Positions 1 to 10,110 of a stretch of 64,000 nt of DNA are shown here, in pieces. Position 1 is the stretch's first letter. Each line of letters begins with the position of its first letter. The notes under the pieces were generated by a model. It saw nothing but the letters and a program-made list of their open reading frames with translations, did not search any database and was not told the origin of the DNA. The translations under genes were made by a program, and so were the position numbers. The stretch is from Ridgeia piscesae. Its lineage: Eukaryota; Annelida; Polychaeta; Sabellida; Siboglinidae. The DNA is taken from assembly GCA_025642075.2 (NCBI GenBank), contig JAODUO010001673.1, positions 1 through 64,000 of the forward strand, read 5' to 3'.

Positions 1-23
1 CACACATCACACACTCACACACA

Positions 24-95
<72 letters not shown>

Positions 96-347
96 CACAC
101 ACAAATATATACATTCACACACTCACACACATCACACACACACACATCACACACAAATATATACATTCACACACTCACACACATCACACACACACACACC
201 TACACACCCACACACCCACACACACACACACCCACCCACCCACCCACACACACACACACATCACACACAAATATATACATTCACACTCACACACATCACA
301 CACCCACACATCACACACAAATATATACATTCACACACTCACACACA

Positions 348-381
<34 letters not shown>

Positions 382-409
382 CACACACAAATATATACAT
401 TCACACACG
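1..409. repeat. CA-rich minisatellite with embedded AT motif
   Basis: The stretch is almost pure CA/CCA dinucleotide repeat. It is punctuated by five copies of a unit containing AAATATATACATTCACAC, at about 103, 154, 269, 319 and 389. The spacing is irregular, so this is a compound microsatellite/minisatellite cut by the window edge. It is not coding. Confidence 0.95.
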
Positions 410-650
410 AAGACGGAAGTAGATCTGGGCAGGGCATGTCAGCAGGATATCAGATAACCGATGGACACTGCGTATCACCACCTGGAAACCCTGCGAAAGA
501 AAACGACCCACAGGAATACCGGCGAGACGTTGGACTGACGAACTACACGACTACTGACAGAGGATAGCGCAAGATAGGCAGACGTGGAAGCAGCATGCTG
601 AGGCCTTCGCCCAACCATGGGACACTATGGCTGCACAATGATGATGATGA
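410..650 (+). mobile_element. LINE 3' end fragment (RTE-like reverse transcriptase C-terminus)
   Basis: One plus-strand frame from about 438 reads WAGHVSRISDNRWT, then KRPTGIPARRWTDELHDY, followed by a stop. After a shift come TWKQHAEAFAQ-like residues. This is the C-terminal signature of RTE-like LINE polyproteins (a WxGHVxR block, then RPxGRPxxRWxDD, then a WKQxAEAFxQ block). A TGATGATGATGA run near 639-650 suits the short-repeat tail of such elements. Everything 5' is missing and there is at least one stop, so this is a dead 5'-truncated copy. The clade assignment is from memory of the family. Confidence 0.6.
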
Positions 651-1218
651 CGTATGAATGGTGTGTGCATCTGTGTGCGTGCAACTATTGCATAATTAAG
701 ATTTTAAAGAAAGGGCAACATTTTGAATGATCCAATTCGAAGAGACAGAACAATTCTAGTTGGTTAGCATACCGGCTGCATGTGCAAAGAAAAACACATG
801 GTGCTAACACGGTTCCTTGTGGCACTCGCGGTATACATCTCGACAGAAAGAAATGATTGTAATGTTGACTACTTCGCGGTACTGCTCTATTACAAGTTTT
901 ACTTCCAAATATATTGATTTTTGGGCATATATCCCTTTATACTAACATTTCAAATCTTTGTCGTTTTCAAAACATGTTCATTGGCTTCCTTAATCAATAA
1001 TTAAAAAGTAGTATTACAGCAAAAAGTAGTTTTAATAAACATTTTGTACACTTTGAAAACACGTACGTTTTGGTTAGAAACAACATAACCACACCTGCTG
1101 ACATTATATGCGTTAATGCATACACACACCCACGGACGCACGTACACATGCACATGCATACACATATACACCCACCGTACGCACGCACGCATGCACGCAC
1201 TCACACACGCACGCACGC
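651..1218. other. AT-rich spacer, nothing recognised
   Basis: No supported gene. The end of the stretch (1120-1218) grades into CA-rich low-complexity sequence. Confidence 0.5.
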
Positions 1219-1219
1219 G

Positions 1220-1264
<45 letters not shown>
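1219..1264. repeat. (CA)n microsatellite
   Basis: An uninterrupted CA run of about 46 bp, preceded by CGCACGCA-type variants. Confidence 0.95.
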
Positions 1265-1266
<2 letters not shown>

Positions 1267-1361
1267 CAACAGAGTCAACACAAAATGGACTACAAACTAC
1301 AGTGTACTACAATTCCTCACAAGGTCAAGCATCACAAACATTTAAATGGTTGATGGCTCAC

Positions 1362-1517
1362 CTCTTTGAGGCGTTCTACAGCATCTTGTGCTGCACAGTC
1401 TGCGGCCAATTCTTTAGTTTGAAGCAGGTCAATCATCTGTTCAATCTTTTTCTTCATTGCATCGCGTTTCTCTTTGAACGTGGATGAGTGGAACATCGCA
1501 TTTCTTGTGTCTATTAC
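1362..1517 (-). CDS. internal exon of a DZIP3-like protein, HEPN-type RNxxxH motif
   Basis: On the minus strand a 156-bp segment is bounded by a good acceptor (TGTCTGTTCAG before 1517) and a consensus donor (GTGAGC after 1362). It encodes exactly 52 codons in phase 0/0. The product contains RNAMFH, a match to the RNxxxH motif of HEPN domains. It is followed by an amphipathic stretch (EQMIDLLQTKELAAD) and AAQDAVERLKE. This pattern of R-N-x-x-x-H, a helix with MIDLL, KEL and AQxAV is what I know from the HEPN-like region of DZIP3/E3-ligase-like proteins that are abundant in molluscs and lancelets. The next upstream exon of such a gene could be the one ending at 13315, whose donor is also phase 0. 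Further exons would lie beyond the window start. The exon structure is seen directly; the family name is recognition without a search, and function is unknown. Confidence 0.65.
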
Positions 1518-1547
1518 CTGAACAGACATTGCAAATATTACATGCAA

Positions 1548-2889
1548 TTTTTTTTAAACACAATATTCGTTTCAACAATAGCCAAATATACAATTATAAA
1601 TCACAGTTTCAAGTTGACAAGGGCAAGAAGTATATTACTTACACCACTTCCCCAAATTACAATTTATATCATAGCAATCAAACAATTATTACAATACTGA
1701 ACAAGCTTGATTACAACCTGATGTACATTATAAAAGAATGAATTAACTATCGTAAAAAAACTCATGTTAAGAAATATATATATTTGCGAAGTCCACTATA
1801 GACAATATATCTTAGCAATTTATTTTCAGTACATTATTTAAACATTGAACATAGAACATTGCTTAGACAATTTGGTAACATTATATATGAGAATGAAACT
1901 GAAAGACACATTCTCTTTACATTGGTGGAAGCAAAATGTTGTTTAAACGTTGTTGATTTTTTCTAGTTGCATGGCAGCATTGTACAACGTAAATAAATGT
2001 GTTGTGTAGCAAATTCCTACTTGGCTTGCATATATGTGCAGATCGTAATTCAGCAATATATTATATCTTCAAGATACGTAATTCAGAGAATTCAGAAATG
2101 TGGTTCTGTATTCCAACCTCTTATCTCTACACATTAATTAAATACACCACTGGTGTATTTTAATAATACCGCACAATTTAATGTAATAGCCAACGTTTTG
2201 CTCCGTGCATCATTGCCATTCATAATGTATGGAAATACGAGAAAATGAATGTTTTCGAGTATGGCGTAAAGCCCAGACTCCTTGTTTTATCGACTGAGTC
2301 TGAGGTTTTTTGTTCTATACCCTGGTAGGAGTCCTTGTTACTCCCTAGTTTACTCCACAACCATAAGAGATAATGAACGAATGACAATAGTCATACGAAA
2401 TGACCTTATTGTCCAAGAAAAATTTCTGGGACCGGAACACAAAAAAACCCACGAGGTTTCGCAAAGAGAGACACCAAAGTGAGACATATTATTTGCTAGT
2501 CACACCTAACAAACTCTCACTCGGCTGTGTCTTTAGTGATTCCATTGCGGTACGCTGTGCATTATAATCTTGACAGCAAAACGAGATGTAAATATGGTAG
2601 GATTACCATATTTATTATTAGTTTATTTTTTACAACCAGAGTAAGCATCATATCTCAGAGACCAGCCCAAAATGAGATGTGAAACTAACAACAACAAGTT
2701 GTAATTTTTAATTATTTATTTTTTGTGTGACATGTTTCAGCATAAGTTTAATTTTGAATATTTTTTTTATAATATACTATTATCTGATAAAAAGGATATC
2801 CTTATTTAGTTTTTTATTTCAAATTTTGCCTCCGAGCCAATCAGCGTTTCTACCCTATGCTAGTGTAAGGTTGCGCAAGCGGTCACAAA
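1548..2889. other. AT-rich non-coding DNA, probably intron or intergenic
   Basis: Only short chance reading frames are present. No splice-bounded coding segment or repeat structure was recognised. Confidence 0.5.
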
Positions 2890-3095
2890 CGCAGGCAAGA
2901 CCGTTCTTGCTAATCAGCTGTGTATACAATTGCCCACTTTTGGTTGCTCTTATGCGGAATAAGGTTTAAAGTTAGTGTTAGGGTTTAGGTTTGGGTTAGG
3001 TTGAAGGTACATTTGACAAGATTATGTTAGGTGTTTTATATGCATTTGATAGGCACTTGTACACAGCTGGTTAGTAAGAAAGGTCTTCCCAAACG
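2890..3095. repeat. small fold-back (inverted-repeat) element
   Basis: GCAAGACCGTTCTTGCTAAT near 2899 with CAGCTGTGTATACAA is matched in inverted orientation by TTGTACACAGCTGG and TTAGTAAGAAAGGTCTTCCC near 3057-3092. The arms are about 35 bp with a few mismatches and a loop of about 120 bp. The loop contains GTTAGGGTTTAGG-like sequence. This is a likely non-autonomous DNA element; no clear target duplication was found. Confidence 0.55.
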
Positions 3096-3099
3096 CAGT

Positions 3100-3960
3100 G
3101 TGTACGTTTCCAAGTCCACGGTGTGGGACTCAAAAGTGCTGCCACCTAGCAGTGCATTGGTAAACGAGGCTAACACTTGGCTAGAATTATATTAACATCT
3201 AGTCCGCTAGATGGCACAAGTAGTTAGCGAAATAAAAACGATTCGTATGAAGGCAGTACTTGTATTGTCGCGCTTGCATTTTTTCGAAGTGTTTACGCGT
3301 ACGTGAACCGTATCGTTAGACCCATGGCCTAACCTACGTGAGCATGCGCGCGTATCCTATTTTTCAATTCTGCGCAAGCTTGCTGCGTCCGTCTCGTCGC
3401 ATCGGTACGGCGGGATTGTTTTTGACATTCTTAGATTTACTGACTGCCATAGGGCTGCTATATGTGTCAACTTGCGAAAAAATAACACGCACAAAATCTC
3501 ACGTATATTTAGAACTGAGTGCCAAAAGAGCTTCCGTTCGTACGTACATCAACATGCATGCGCGGAAAAATTCACGTACTTTTATATTTGTTTGCTAAAG
3601 AAATGGCATGCACGCGCAAAAAATCACCTAGGCCTACTTTTAGATCTGAGTGCTAAAGATGCGGCAGTAGAGCAAGATATAAACATGCATGTGCGGGGAA
3701 ACGTTTGGAACTGACAGCTACTAAAGATAAGGCTCACGTATAGAAATCATGCGCGAGCGCTTATCGAATGCCGTACCTTAGATAAACGATGCTAAAAATA
3801 CAGCTCACGTAACCGAAAATTAAAGCATACGCATGCGCAGTATGATTGCCGTACTTTTAGACTGGCGGCCTAAACGTACGGCTCACGTACGCGTAGCCAC
3901 TGCCTACATTTTTACGGGCATTATTAGCGTTGATTAACCAGACTTCGTCAGGTGGCAGTA
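3100..3960. repeat. degenerate repeat block rich in ATGCGC palindromes
   Basis: Variants of a loose module recur: TTTTAGA, then CTGAGTGCTAAAGA, then CACGTA, then CATGCATGCGCG. They are seen near 3330, 3500-3555, 3570-3610, 3630-3690, 3740, 3790-3840 and 3850-3895. The ends also pair: GTGCTGCCACCTAG near 3146 is matched inversely by CAGGTGGCAGTAC near 3949. It resembles an old fold-back element with an internally amplified core. The short open frames inside are not convincing genes. Confidence 0.45.
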
Positions 3961-4678
3961 CTTTGTAGCTCCTTAACTCCGCCTGGGGGAATTAATGGGC
4001 TGCTGATGTAACCGACAGGGCGGCCTTAACCCAAATTAGGGTAGAGACACTGATTGGCTCTCAGGTCAACTATGAAATATAAATTAAAATAACAATACCC
4101 TTTTACAAGATAATGATATCTTATGAAAAGTATTCAACATTGAACTTATATTAACACAAAATAAATAAAAATAAAAATTTGCAGTTGTTTATAAATTAGG
4201 TATTACGGCTGGATTAATCAGTATCCGTGAGGTCGCAGCATTGCTTAGTCCCACACGGAACATATTCAAAAGCTGGCAAAGTTACCAGATTGTCTGTTCG
4301 GCATAGTTACGCAGCCGACCGATAGTCGGTTAAGCCAGACCAGGGCTTTATAAGCCTGTTGATATACGTTTCTGAGCATTCGCGATAAATGTAAAATCAT
4401 CAATGTGCAGCAAAACGCTTGACATTTATGGCAGAAATATCAGGGGTTGTTCGTAAACTGTCCTGTGGTGATTATTCTGAAGAGTTGCTTAAACAAATTC
4501 GTTCAATAGATTTAAATATTACGTTTGTTTAAATCACTCTCACGGATTATGGCGCACTGCAGTCACATGATTTGCGCTTTGGTATATCAAAACATGTCTC
4601 AAAACCGGTTTGTCTCGTGTTAATTTGCGACATATAACTTTGCTCAAAGGATATATACGCCTGTTTGCTCATAGTGGC

Positions 4679-4680
<2 letters not shown>
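3961..4680. other. non-coding spacer, nothing recognised
   Basis: No supported gene, repeat unit or splice-bounded coding segment was seen. Confidence 0.45.

Positions 4681-4736
<56 letters not shown>
4681..4736. repeat. (AT)n microsatellite
   Basis: Perfect AT dinucleotide run of about 56 bp. Confidence 0.97.
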
Positions 4737-4740
<4 letters not shown>

Positions 4741-4987
4741 CTAAAGATGTATTTAATATGAAATTCAGTAGGAAGCGTTATTGACTCACGCATGCTCAAA
4801 AACGTCACCCGGATACTTTTTAGCGCCCGGAAAAAATGTAAACGCTAAGTCGTCTTTGGTCTGTAACAAGTGAGTTCATACTTGTATCTGTTAGTTCATA
4901 AATACGTGTCAGAAGGGCAACTCACATTCGTTTCATATGATGGCCGAGAAGGGCCATCGCGTTTTTACGTGGCTCTTCACAACGCCA

Positions 4988-5042
4988 GTGCGATGCGTGA
5001 TGCGATCGATATGCGATGCGATGCGATGCACGCGAAGCGATG
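4988..5042. repeat. GCGAT-type short tandem repeat
   Basis: Imperfect tandem GATGC/GCGAT units in a GC-richer patch. A small repeat cluster, not coding. Confidence 0.6.
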
Positions 5043-5061
5043 TGCAATGTGATGGAATAAT

Positions 5062-5590
5062 TTATGAATAGGGCCTGTAAGTGGGTCACGATACATGGCG
5101 AGACTCCGCGCGTCTGGAGCTGATTGGGGACTGGACACAAGCCTAATAGGGCGTTTAAGTTTCGCGCGCTAAAACGTGGCTGGGGACAGTTGGAGGCAGG
5201 AAATCCATATTCTCCATGTTAACATATAGGACTTTGTTTTGTTTTTGTTTGTAATAATAGCGTGTTTCAGTTATATTGTCCGAAGGATTATTACAAGCAG
5301 AAGCAATGAAACACTTTGCCGGTGATAATGATCACGGAAATCATTAATTATAATCGATTATTATGATGGTTGCCATGGCATTAGCGGCAAGTACTTGTGT
5401 TTGGCGATTTTGACTAATAATGAAGAGTGCCATTTTTCGCGCAGTACAAACTGTTTGGGGCTAACGTATACATGTGTTATGATTATGTGCATTTAGACAA
5501 CTTGTCAGATATAAGTGCTTATCGAAACCACAACGTACAGCAATGTAAAATGCAAATCCCGTAAAAGACACATACGGCCTAAATGTTTCT
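5062..5590 (+). repeat. unnamed dispersed repeat, copy 1
   Basis: From about 5149 to 5580 this segment closely matches 22467-22917 in the same orientation. Shared blocks include CCATGTTAACATATAGGACT, TTATATTGTCCGAAGGATTA and CACTTTGCCGGTGA. The flank at 5062-5145 (GGGTCACGATACATGGCG, then GATTGGGGACTGGACACAAG) matches 23096-23184 in inverted orientation. A mobile element with inverted terminal sections is therefore likely. No coding potential was found. Confidence 0.85.
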
Positions 5591-5647
5591 CCGTGTGAAG
5601 GTGGAGAAGAAATCCGACACTACAGTCTCAGTAGCCGAGAGTGGATT

Positions 5648-6060
5648 AATGTGTTAATGTTACACCAAGCAGTGAAGATCCTCCACTTGGACTCATAGAT
5701 CGCCAGAGTAGACTCTCGCTGGGGTCTACTGACACGGGAGGCAACGTCGACCGAAAGGTCTCTGCTGCAGAGGGTTTCCCGGATACCCTCCACGCGTGTA
5801 GCTGGAGATTGGACGTATCTCGTGGATTTGACCTCAAGCCTGGAATAGTAACCGAGGAATGTTGGGTATCCGGAGTGGAGATTGTACCAACATCCCTAAG
5901 AGTAGTGGGAACCAGATCGCCTGGGGCCAGTGTGGGGCAATGAGGATCAGTTCGTACAGCTCCGGTTACAAATAGTGGTAGTTTCCCATACAACCATGAA
6001 TATCGGGCCATCATTGGCCCACGGGTGGGAACCATCGTACATACTCGTACAAGCGGCCGC
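5648..6060 (-). pseudogene. DIRS-like pol fragment, segment just after RNase H
   Basis: On the minus strand one frame reads LILIAPHWPQAIWFPLLLG and continues with SPLRIPNIPRLL. A second frame then reads NLQLHAWRVSGKPS and later SGGSSLLGV. The IAPxWPxxxWF block followed by LHAWRLSG is the linker I know between RNase H and the tyrosine recombinase in DIRS-type retrotransposon polyproteins. The frame change marks it as dead. The fragment has the same orientation as the larger DIRS-like element at 8570-11190 and represents sequence expected downstream of it, so the two probably belonged to one insertion. No recombinase catalytic motif was found below 5648, where dispersed repeat copy 1 begins. 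Confidence 0.55.
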
Positions 6061-6480
6061 CGACTCCAGGCCGATAGTTTGCCGCATGTGTGATGTTGGC
6101 AGGGACATGATTTATGACCATTTTATCAATCCTCGGGCCTCTCTCGGTCCGAGGATGCTAGCACATGCTGCACCCATCTCAAGTTTCACTTGCTTCGCGG
6201 GTGGTGAATCACCACCACTCAGCGGAAGTTTCCCGCCTGGGATAGTGATATTTGACACTATGTCTATGTGATTCACAAATTGTACGGCTCTTATTGGTTA
6301 GTATTTGAAGTTATGTTTATGGTGCATCATTAGTACTGAAACAATAGAAAATATGGGTAACCCATAATACAACTCAGCAAGAAATATGCAATGATTCACA
6401 ACATTGTATTGACAATACTTATGGTATTCCTTGACATTCTCCTATTTACTGCGAGTTTACTCTATACAGCCATTTTTGAA
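6061..6480. other. unassigned, may include more DIRS-like remnant
   Basis: Minus-strand residues just upstream of the fragment ending at 6060 (YEYVRWFPPVG-like) could be decayed pol sequence, but I cannot align them with confidence. The rest shows nothing recognisable. Confidence 0.3.
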
Positions 6481-6499
6481 ACAGGCAGTTTGGATTTAG

Positions 6500-6594
6500 T
6501 CTGTTGGCGGCAACATACTGGCTGTTGCACTCACTAGAACACTTGAGAAGTTCTTCAGCATTACCGATCGAGTGACCATATTGTTGGGTGTTGG
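6500..6594 (+). CDS. candidate internal exon, unrecognised product
   Basis: A 31-codon frame (SVGGNILAVALTRTLEKFF, then SITDRVTILLG) is preceded by TTTGGATTTAG as possible acceptor and followed by a consensus donor GTGAGT at 6595. An alternative weaker donor at 6588 would give phase 1. That would join in frame to the segment at 7862-8025, reading ...TILLG-D-AARKKEVV. The peptide looks protein-like, but I recognise no domain. It could also be part of a mobile element, since it lies between two DIRS-like fragments. Low confidence. Confidence 0.28.
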
Positions 6595-6699
6595 GTGAGT
6601 ACCAGATGTGTTTATTTTCTGCATCTATGTTAATTGGGGCTGTCTACACATAATCTCTGTCAAGGATTCATTTGATTTTATGTCAACTGGCCAAGGTGA

Positions 6700-7320
6700 A
6701 GGTCAGGTCTTCCAGTTAACTGGCCTAAAGTATTAAGGCATTTCAAAACGGTTTTTACTAACTTGTTTTATGTATATGTGTTTGGAGTCCATTCTACATT
6801 ACTTGCGGTACAAAGAAGACATATATTATTATTTGTTATTTAATGCCGTCGATTCGACGTAAACAAGCCGATGTCACAGCTAGGGGGTACTAGGGACAGT
6901 AGGGTGCGAACATGTTTTGCGTGTGCTTTGCGAAGATGAAATAAAAAGCAATTGGCAATATTTTATACAATTATGCTTAAAATAGATACATCTGCATTAT
7001 ACAGAATAAAAATTAATGATGTTGTAAGGCTACTTATTAGGTTTGGGAACATAATAATAATATTCACAAATCATAGGACTACGCCTTTGCGGTCGTGATA
7101 CATCTGGGGTGCACTGGCTGTTCATGCCTTCTGACAGCGGCTTGTTTACGTTGACTTGACGGCGTAAAATTGATTTAAATCACAATTTAAAAAATATTAT
7201 CTTACTTATTTGTACCGGAAATGATGCAGAATGACATTCCGAACATAGATACATCACAAAAGGTCGTACAACCGTTTTGAAAAGGCCTTAATAATTTAGG
7301 CCAGTTAACCGGAAGATTAC
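6700..7320. repeat. fold-back DNA element, about 0.6 kb
   Basis: The left arm at 6706-6762 (CAGTTAACTGGCCTAAAGTA, then AAAACGGTT) pairs with 7264-7318 in inverted orientation. An inner pair also matches: CGACGTAAACAAGCCG near 6853 against CGGCTTGTTTACGTTG near 7139. Two inverted segments in the correct nested order support one long-hairpin element. The central 250 bp is non-coding. Confidence 0.75.
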
Positions 7321-7379
7321 CGTGACATTACCGCCGGTGAGTGACAGTGACAGTATTTTAGTGTTACTGTTAAATAGAA

Positions 7380-7397
7380 GTGTGTGTGTGTGTGGTG

Positions 7398-7445
<48 letters not shown>

Positions 7446-7450
7446 TGTAA
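7380..7450. repeat. (TG)n/(CGTG)n microsatellite
   Basis: TG repeats run into a GCGT tetranucleotide run. Confidence 0.93.
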
Positions 7451-7861
7451 GCATGTGTGTAAGCATGTATGTATGTTGTAAGTTTGTGAGTGATAATTGG
7501 GTATATGCACAACTGGAAGTATGTTATGTGTATGAAATACTTACACATTCATGCATTTTCTGTCAGCATATACCCACACAGTTTACTACGTATTTATTTA
7601 GGCTACAGAAAACTGATAAGAAATTATACTAAACATAATTATTTATGTGGTGTAGTTTTTTTAATTAAAAGGACTCTTTGACACCCAAAAGGAAAGTTCT
7701 CATGTCCTAAATTATAATGAAAAGGGGTTCTTTGACAACTTTAAACTCTGTAATGTGGAATATTTTTAATTAATGTAGAAATATATTTTAGTTACTGACA
7801 TTAATTTATGTAATTCTATGTCAGCTTCTATGCATTGTATCTTGTTATGAATACATTCCAG

Positions 7862-8025
7862 ATGCTGCCAGAAAGAAAGAAGTGGTAAACAACACTGAGA
7901 GGATTCAGGAATGCTTCATGACTGCCTTTGAAGGGAATGACGTTAGAAAACATCGGATGGAGAATGTAGCTGGATGCAGCAAGCTTATGGATAGACATAT
8001 GTTGAGCAATTACTTCACCAAATAG
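7862..8025 (+). CDS. candidate terminal exon, unrecognised product
   Basis: After a plausible acceptor (ACATTCCAG ending at 7861) a single frame of 53 codons runs to TAG at 8023-8025. It reads (D)AARKKEVVNNTERIQECF, later ENVAGCSKLMDRHML and ending SNYFTK. Its composition is protein-like (charged and amphipathic), and it stands out in otherwise AT-rich DNA. No AATAAA is obvious nearby. It may pair with the candidate exon at 6500-6594. I do not recognise the family. Its position between two parts of a DIRS-like element suggests it belongs to a later insertion rather than to a host gene. Confidence 0.33.
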
Positions 8026-8246
8026 TTGAATTGTTATGTGCCACAGGAAACAATGGGCACAGTGCGCCGGTTTATATTTATTTTTTAATTATGTGCTTAT
8101 TATATATATTGGAGTTGTTTACGTCAGACAGTATTATATATACAAACCTGTACTTATTTGTTTATTTGTTAATAATTAAAATGTCATATATTTGACTTGT
8201 GTAATTTGATTTGCATTGTTATTCTGCATAAAAGAATGTTTGTTTA

Positions 8247-8360
8247 CAGTGCACTCCGGATATGTCAAACCTCCACAGACCCAAGGAAATACTATATTTA
8301 GAAGTTCCACTATGTCTTGGCACCTTACGGGATTGGGTTCAAGTTTTCTAGATTGCACTG
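8247..8360. mobile_element. 114-bp pogo/Tigger-type MITE with TA duplications
   Basis: The ends are CAGTGCACTCCGGATATGTC on the left and, read inward from the right, CAGTGCAATCTAGAAAAC. The dinucleotide TA flanks both ends (8245-8246 and 8361-8362). CAGTGCAxTC termini with TA target duplication match Tc1/mariner-superfamily pogo/Tigger elements. It has no coding capacity and is an internally deleted, non-autonomous copy. Confidence 0.82.
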
Positions 8361-8574
8361 TATACAGATATTATGCATTAGGCTCACCATCGGCACAGTA
8401 GGCATATCAGCGGTTAACCATCGGCACACCATTGGCAGCCGAGCATGAGCCGCCCTCGGCCCGAACTCGAGCCGGCGGACAAAACTCCTGTGGCCCGCAG
8501 GCGGTTGCCGAAGGAGGCCCGATAGTTTTGCCGAACTCAAGCCGCCCTCGGCCCGCTGTAGTTGTGCTATCTGG

Positions 8575-9334
8575 GTTGTGATTCCACCTAGTTGCAAACA
8601 GATCCAATAATGGGATTCCCCATTTCCGTGTCAGTGCTCGGAAGACAGATGGATGTAGAAACTATTCTGTACTTGACATATGGGAAGGGCGGGACAGAAT
8701 GTCAGCAAGGACGTTCAATCTCCCGGGGATGTGTCGTGCCCGGAGTACTATTTGGTTGGCCTGACACATGAGGAGTAATCGGAATGGGAAGTGTTTATTG
8801 ACCCAATAAAAATACACATAAAGTAATGTTCATGCAAAGTAGCTTCTTGGTCCGTCTGCACAACTGTATTGACCGTGTTCAGCCCTGCTTGTTGATGTAG
8901 GACACTACAGTGGAGTTGTCTGACGCAACCAGGACTGTCAGACCCATAAGCTTTCGCAGCCAGTGGAGCATGGCTCTGTGTATGGCTTCTAACTCGAGTA
9001 CGTTGATGTGAAGTGTTTTCTCGGTTGTTGTCCATAAACCAGACACCACCAATGCATTCCAATATGATCCCCAGCCGATGTTCGATGCATCAGTGAACAA
9101 CTGAGTGTCTGGTTCTGTCTGGGTAACTGGGACTCCACTCAGAACATTGTGTGCTGACTTCCACCATTGGAAATCTTCCTGCGCCGTGGGGAAAGAGGTA
9201 TCCACAAGTTGTTGGTTAAAATCCCAATGTTGAGAAATGCAATGTTGGGCTACGCGGGTGTGCAGCCGTCCCAGAGAAATACTTTTTTCTGTGGACGCAA
9301 AGAGACCGAGCAGGATCTGCCCGTATGAGCACAT
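8575..9334 (-). pseudogene. DIRS-like RNase H domain, broken
   Basis: The frame from 9334 carries LFTDASNIGWGSYW (first Asp), LHINVLELEAIHRAM (Glu), and LVASDNSTVVSYINKQG (second Asp). A stop and frame disturbance follow at about 8878. The frame then resumes as VLRARHIPGRLNVLADILSR and ends with FRALTRKWGIPLLDLFATRW. The acidic RNase H residues are all visible, but the domain is interrupted by at least two stops. The order and spacing match the RNase H part of DIRS and related retrotransposon polyproteins. Confidence 0.75.
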
Positions 9335-9362
9335 CCTCCTTGGCTTGGCAGGAATGAGGAAA

Positions 9363-10110
9363 TCAGTGCTTGATTTTGTGATATCGATCCAGAGTTGCAG
9401 TGACCTGGAAGGAAACCAGGTCGAACTGGCATCCCAGAAAAAGGAATTTCTGTTTTGGGATCAGTTCCGACTTCTTGTCGTGAATGAGGAGGCCCATTGT
9501 GTGGCAGAGATTGAGCACTTGTACAGTGTCTCGGGGGCATTGGTCGTGAGATGGTGAATAGATGAGCCAGTCGTCCAGGTACTGACCGAGATTGATGCCC
9601 ATCACGTGTACCAGCATTTTGATATCTGTCATATAATCTTGGAGAATACCCAAGTTGCTGGAGAAAGGCCAAACGACAGTGCCCAGAATTGGTATAAGGT
9701 GTTCCGAGTCTGAAATCGAAGACATTTTCGGTAACCTTTGTGGACGGGTATGTGGAAATAGGTACCCACAAGATCGATGGAAGTGACCCTGGCGTCTCGA
9801 GGGAGAAATCGCCGAATGCTTTCCGCACTCTCCATCGTGAAGTGGGGAATCTCTAGGAAGAGGTGGCTGTAACACACGGGAGATGTAGTGTCGCAGACTA
9901 CCCCTACAACGTTGTATTGTTGCATGGACTGTATCAGTGACCGGAGGGCGGTGTGCGTCACGATAGAGCCCTTGTCTACAAACGCAGATGGGGCACCCGT
10001 CTCTCGGAACCGAAGACGGAAACCGACTTCAGAACATTGCACACTCACTCGCTGTATCTCCTTCGTCTCCAGATATCGCAGAACAGGGACAGTGTTCACA
10101 CCGTCCTTGT
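9363..10110 (-). pseudogene. DIRS-like reverse transcriptase, frameshifted
   Basis: The upstream frame contains SIDLVGTYFHIPVHKGYRKC (the first catalytic Asp block), then QFWALSFGLSPATWVFSKI. A frame change near 9650 leads into MGINLGQYLDDWLIYSPSH, which holds the catalytic YLDD box. KFLFLGCQFDLVSFQVT follows as the connection segment. All core RT motifs are present in order, so only frame damage separates it from a complete domain. It joins directly to the RNase H below 9334 after a second frame change. Confidence 0.8.

Noticed and set aside
2966..3002. GTTAGGGTTTAGGTTTGGGTTAGG-like run considered as interstitial telomere sequence
   Set aside because: Only a few imperfect TTAGGG-like words, inside the loop of a fold-back element; not a convincing telomeric array.
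5930..6271. 113-codon plus-strand frame opposite the DIRS-like fragment
   Set aside because: The minus strand carries recognisable pol motifs, so the plus-strand frame is an antisense shadow.
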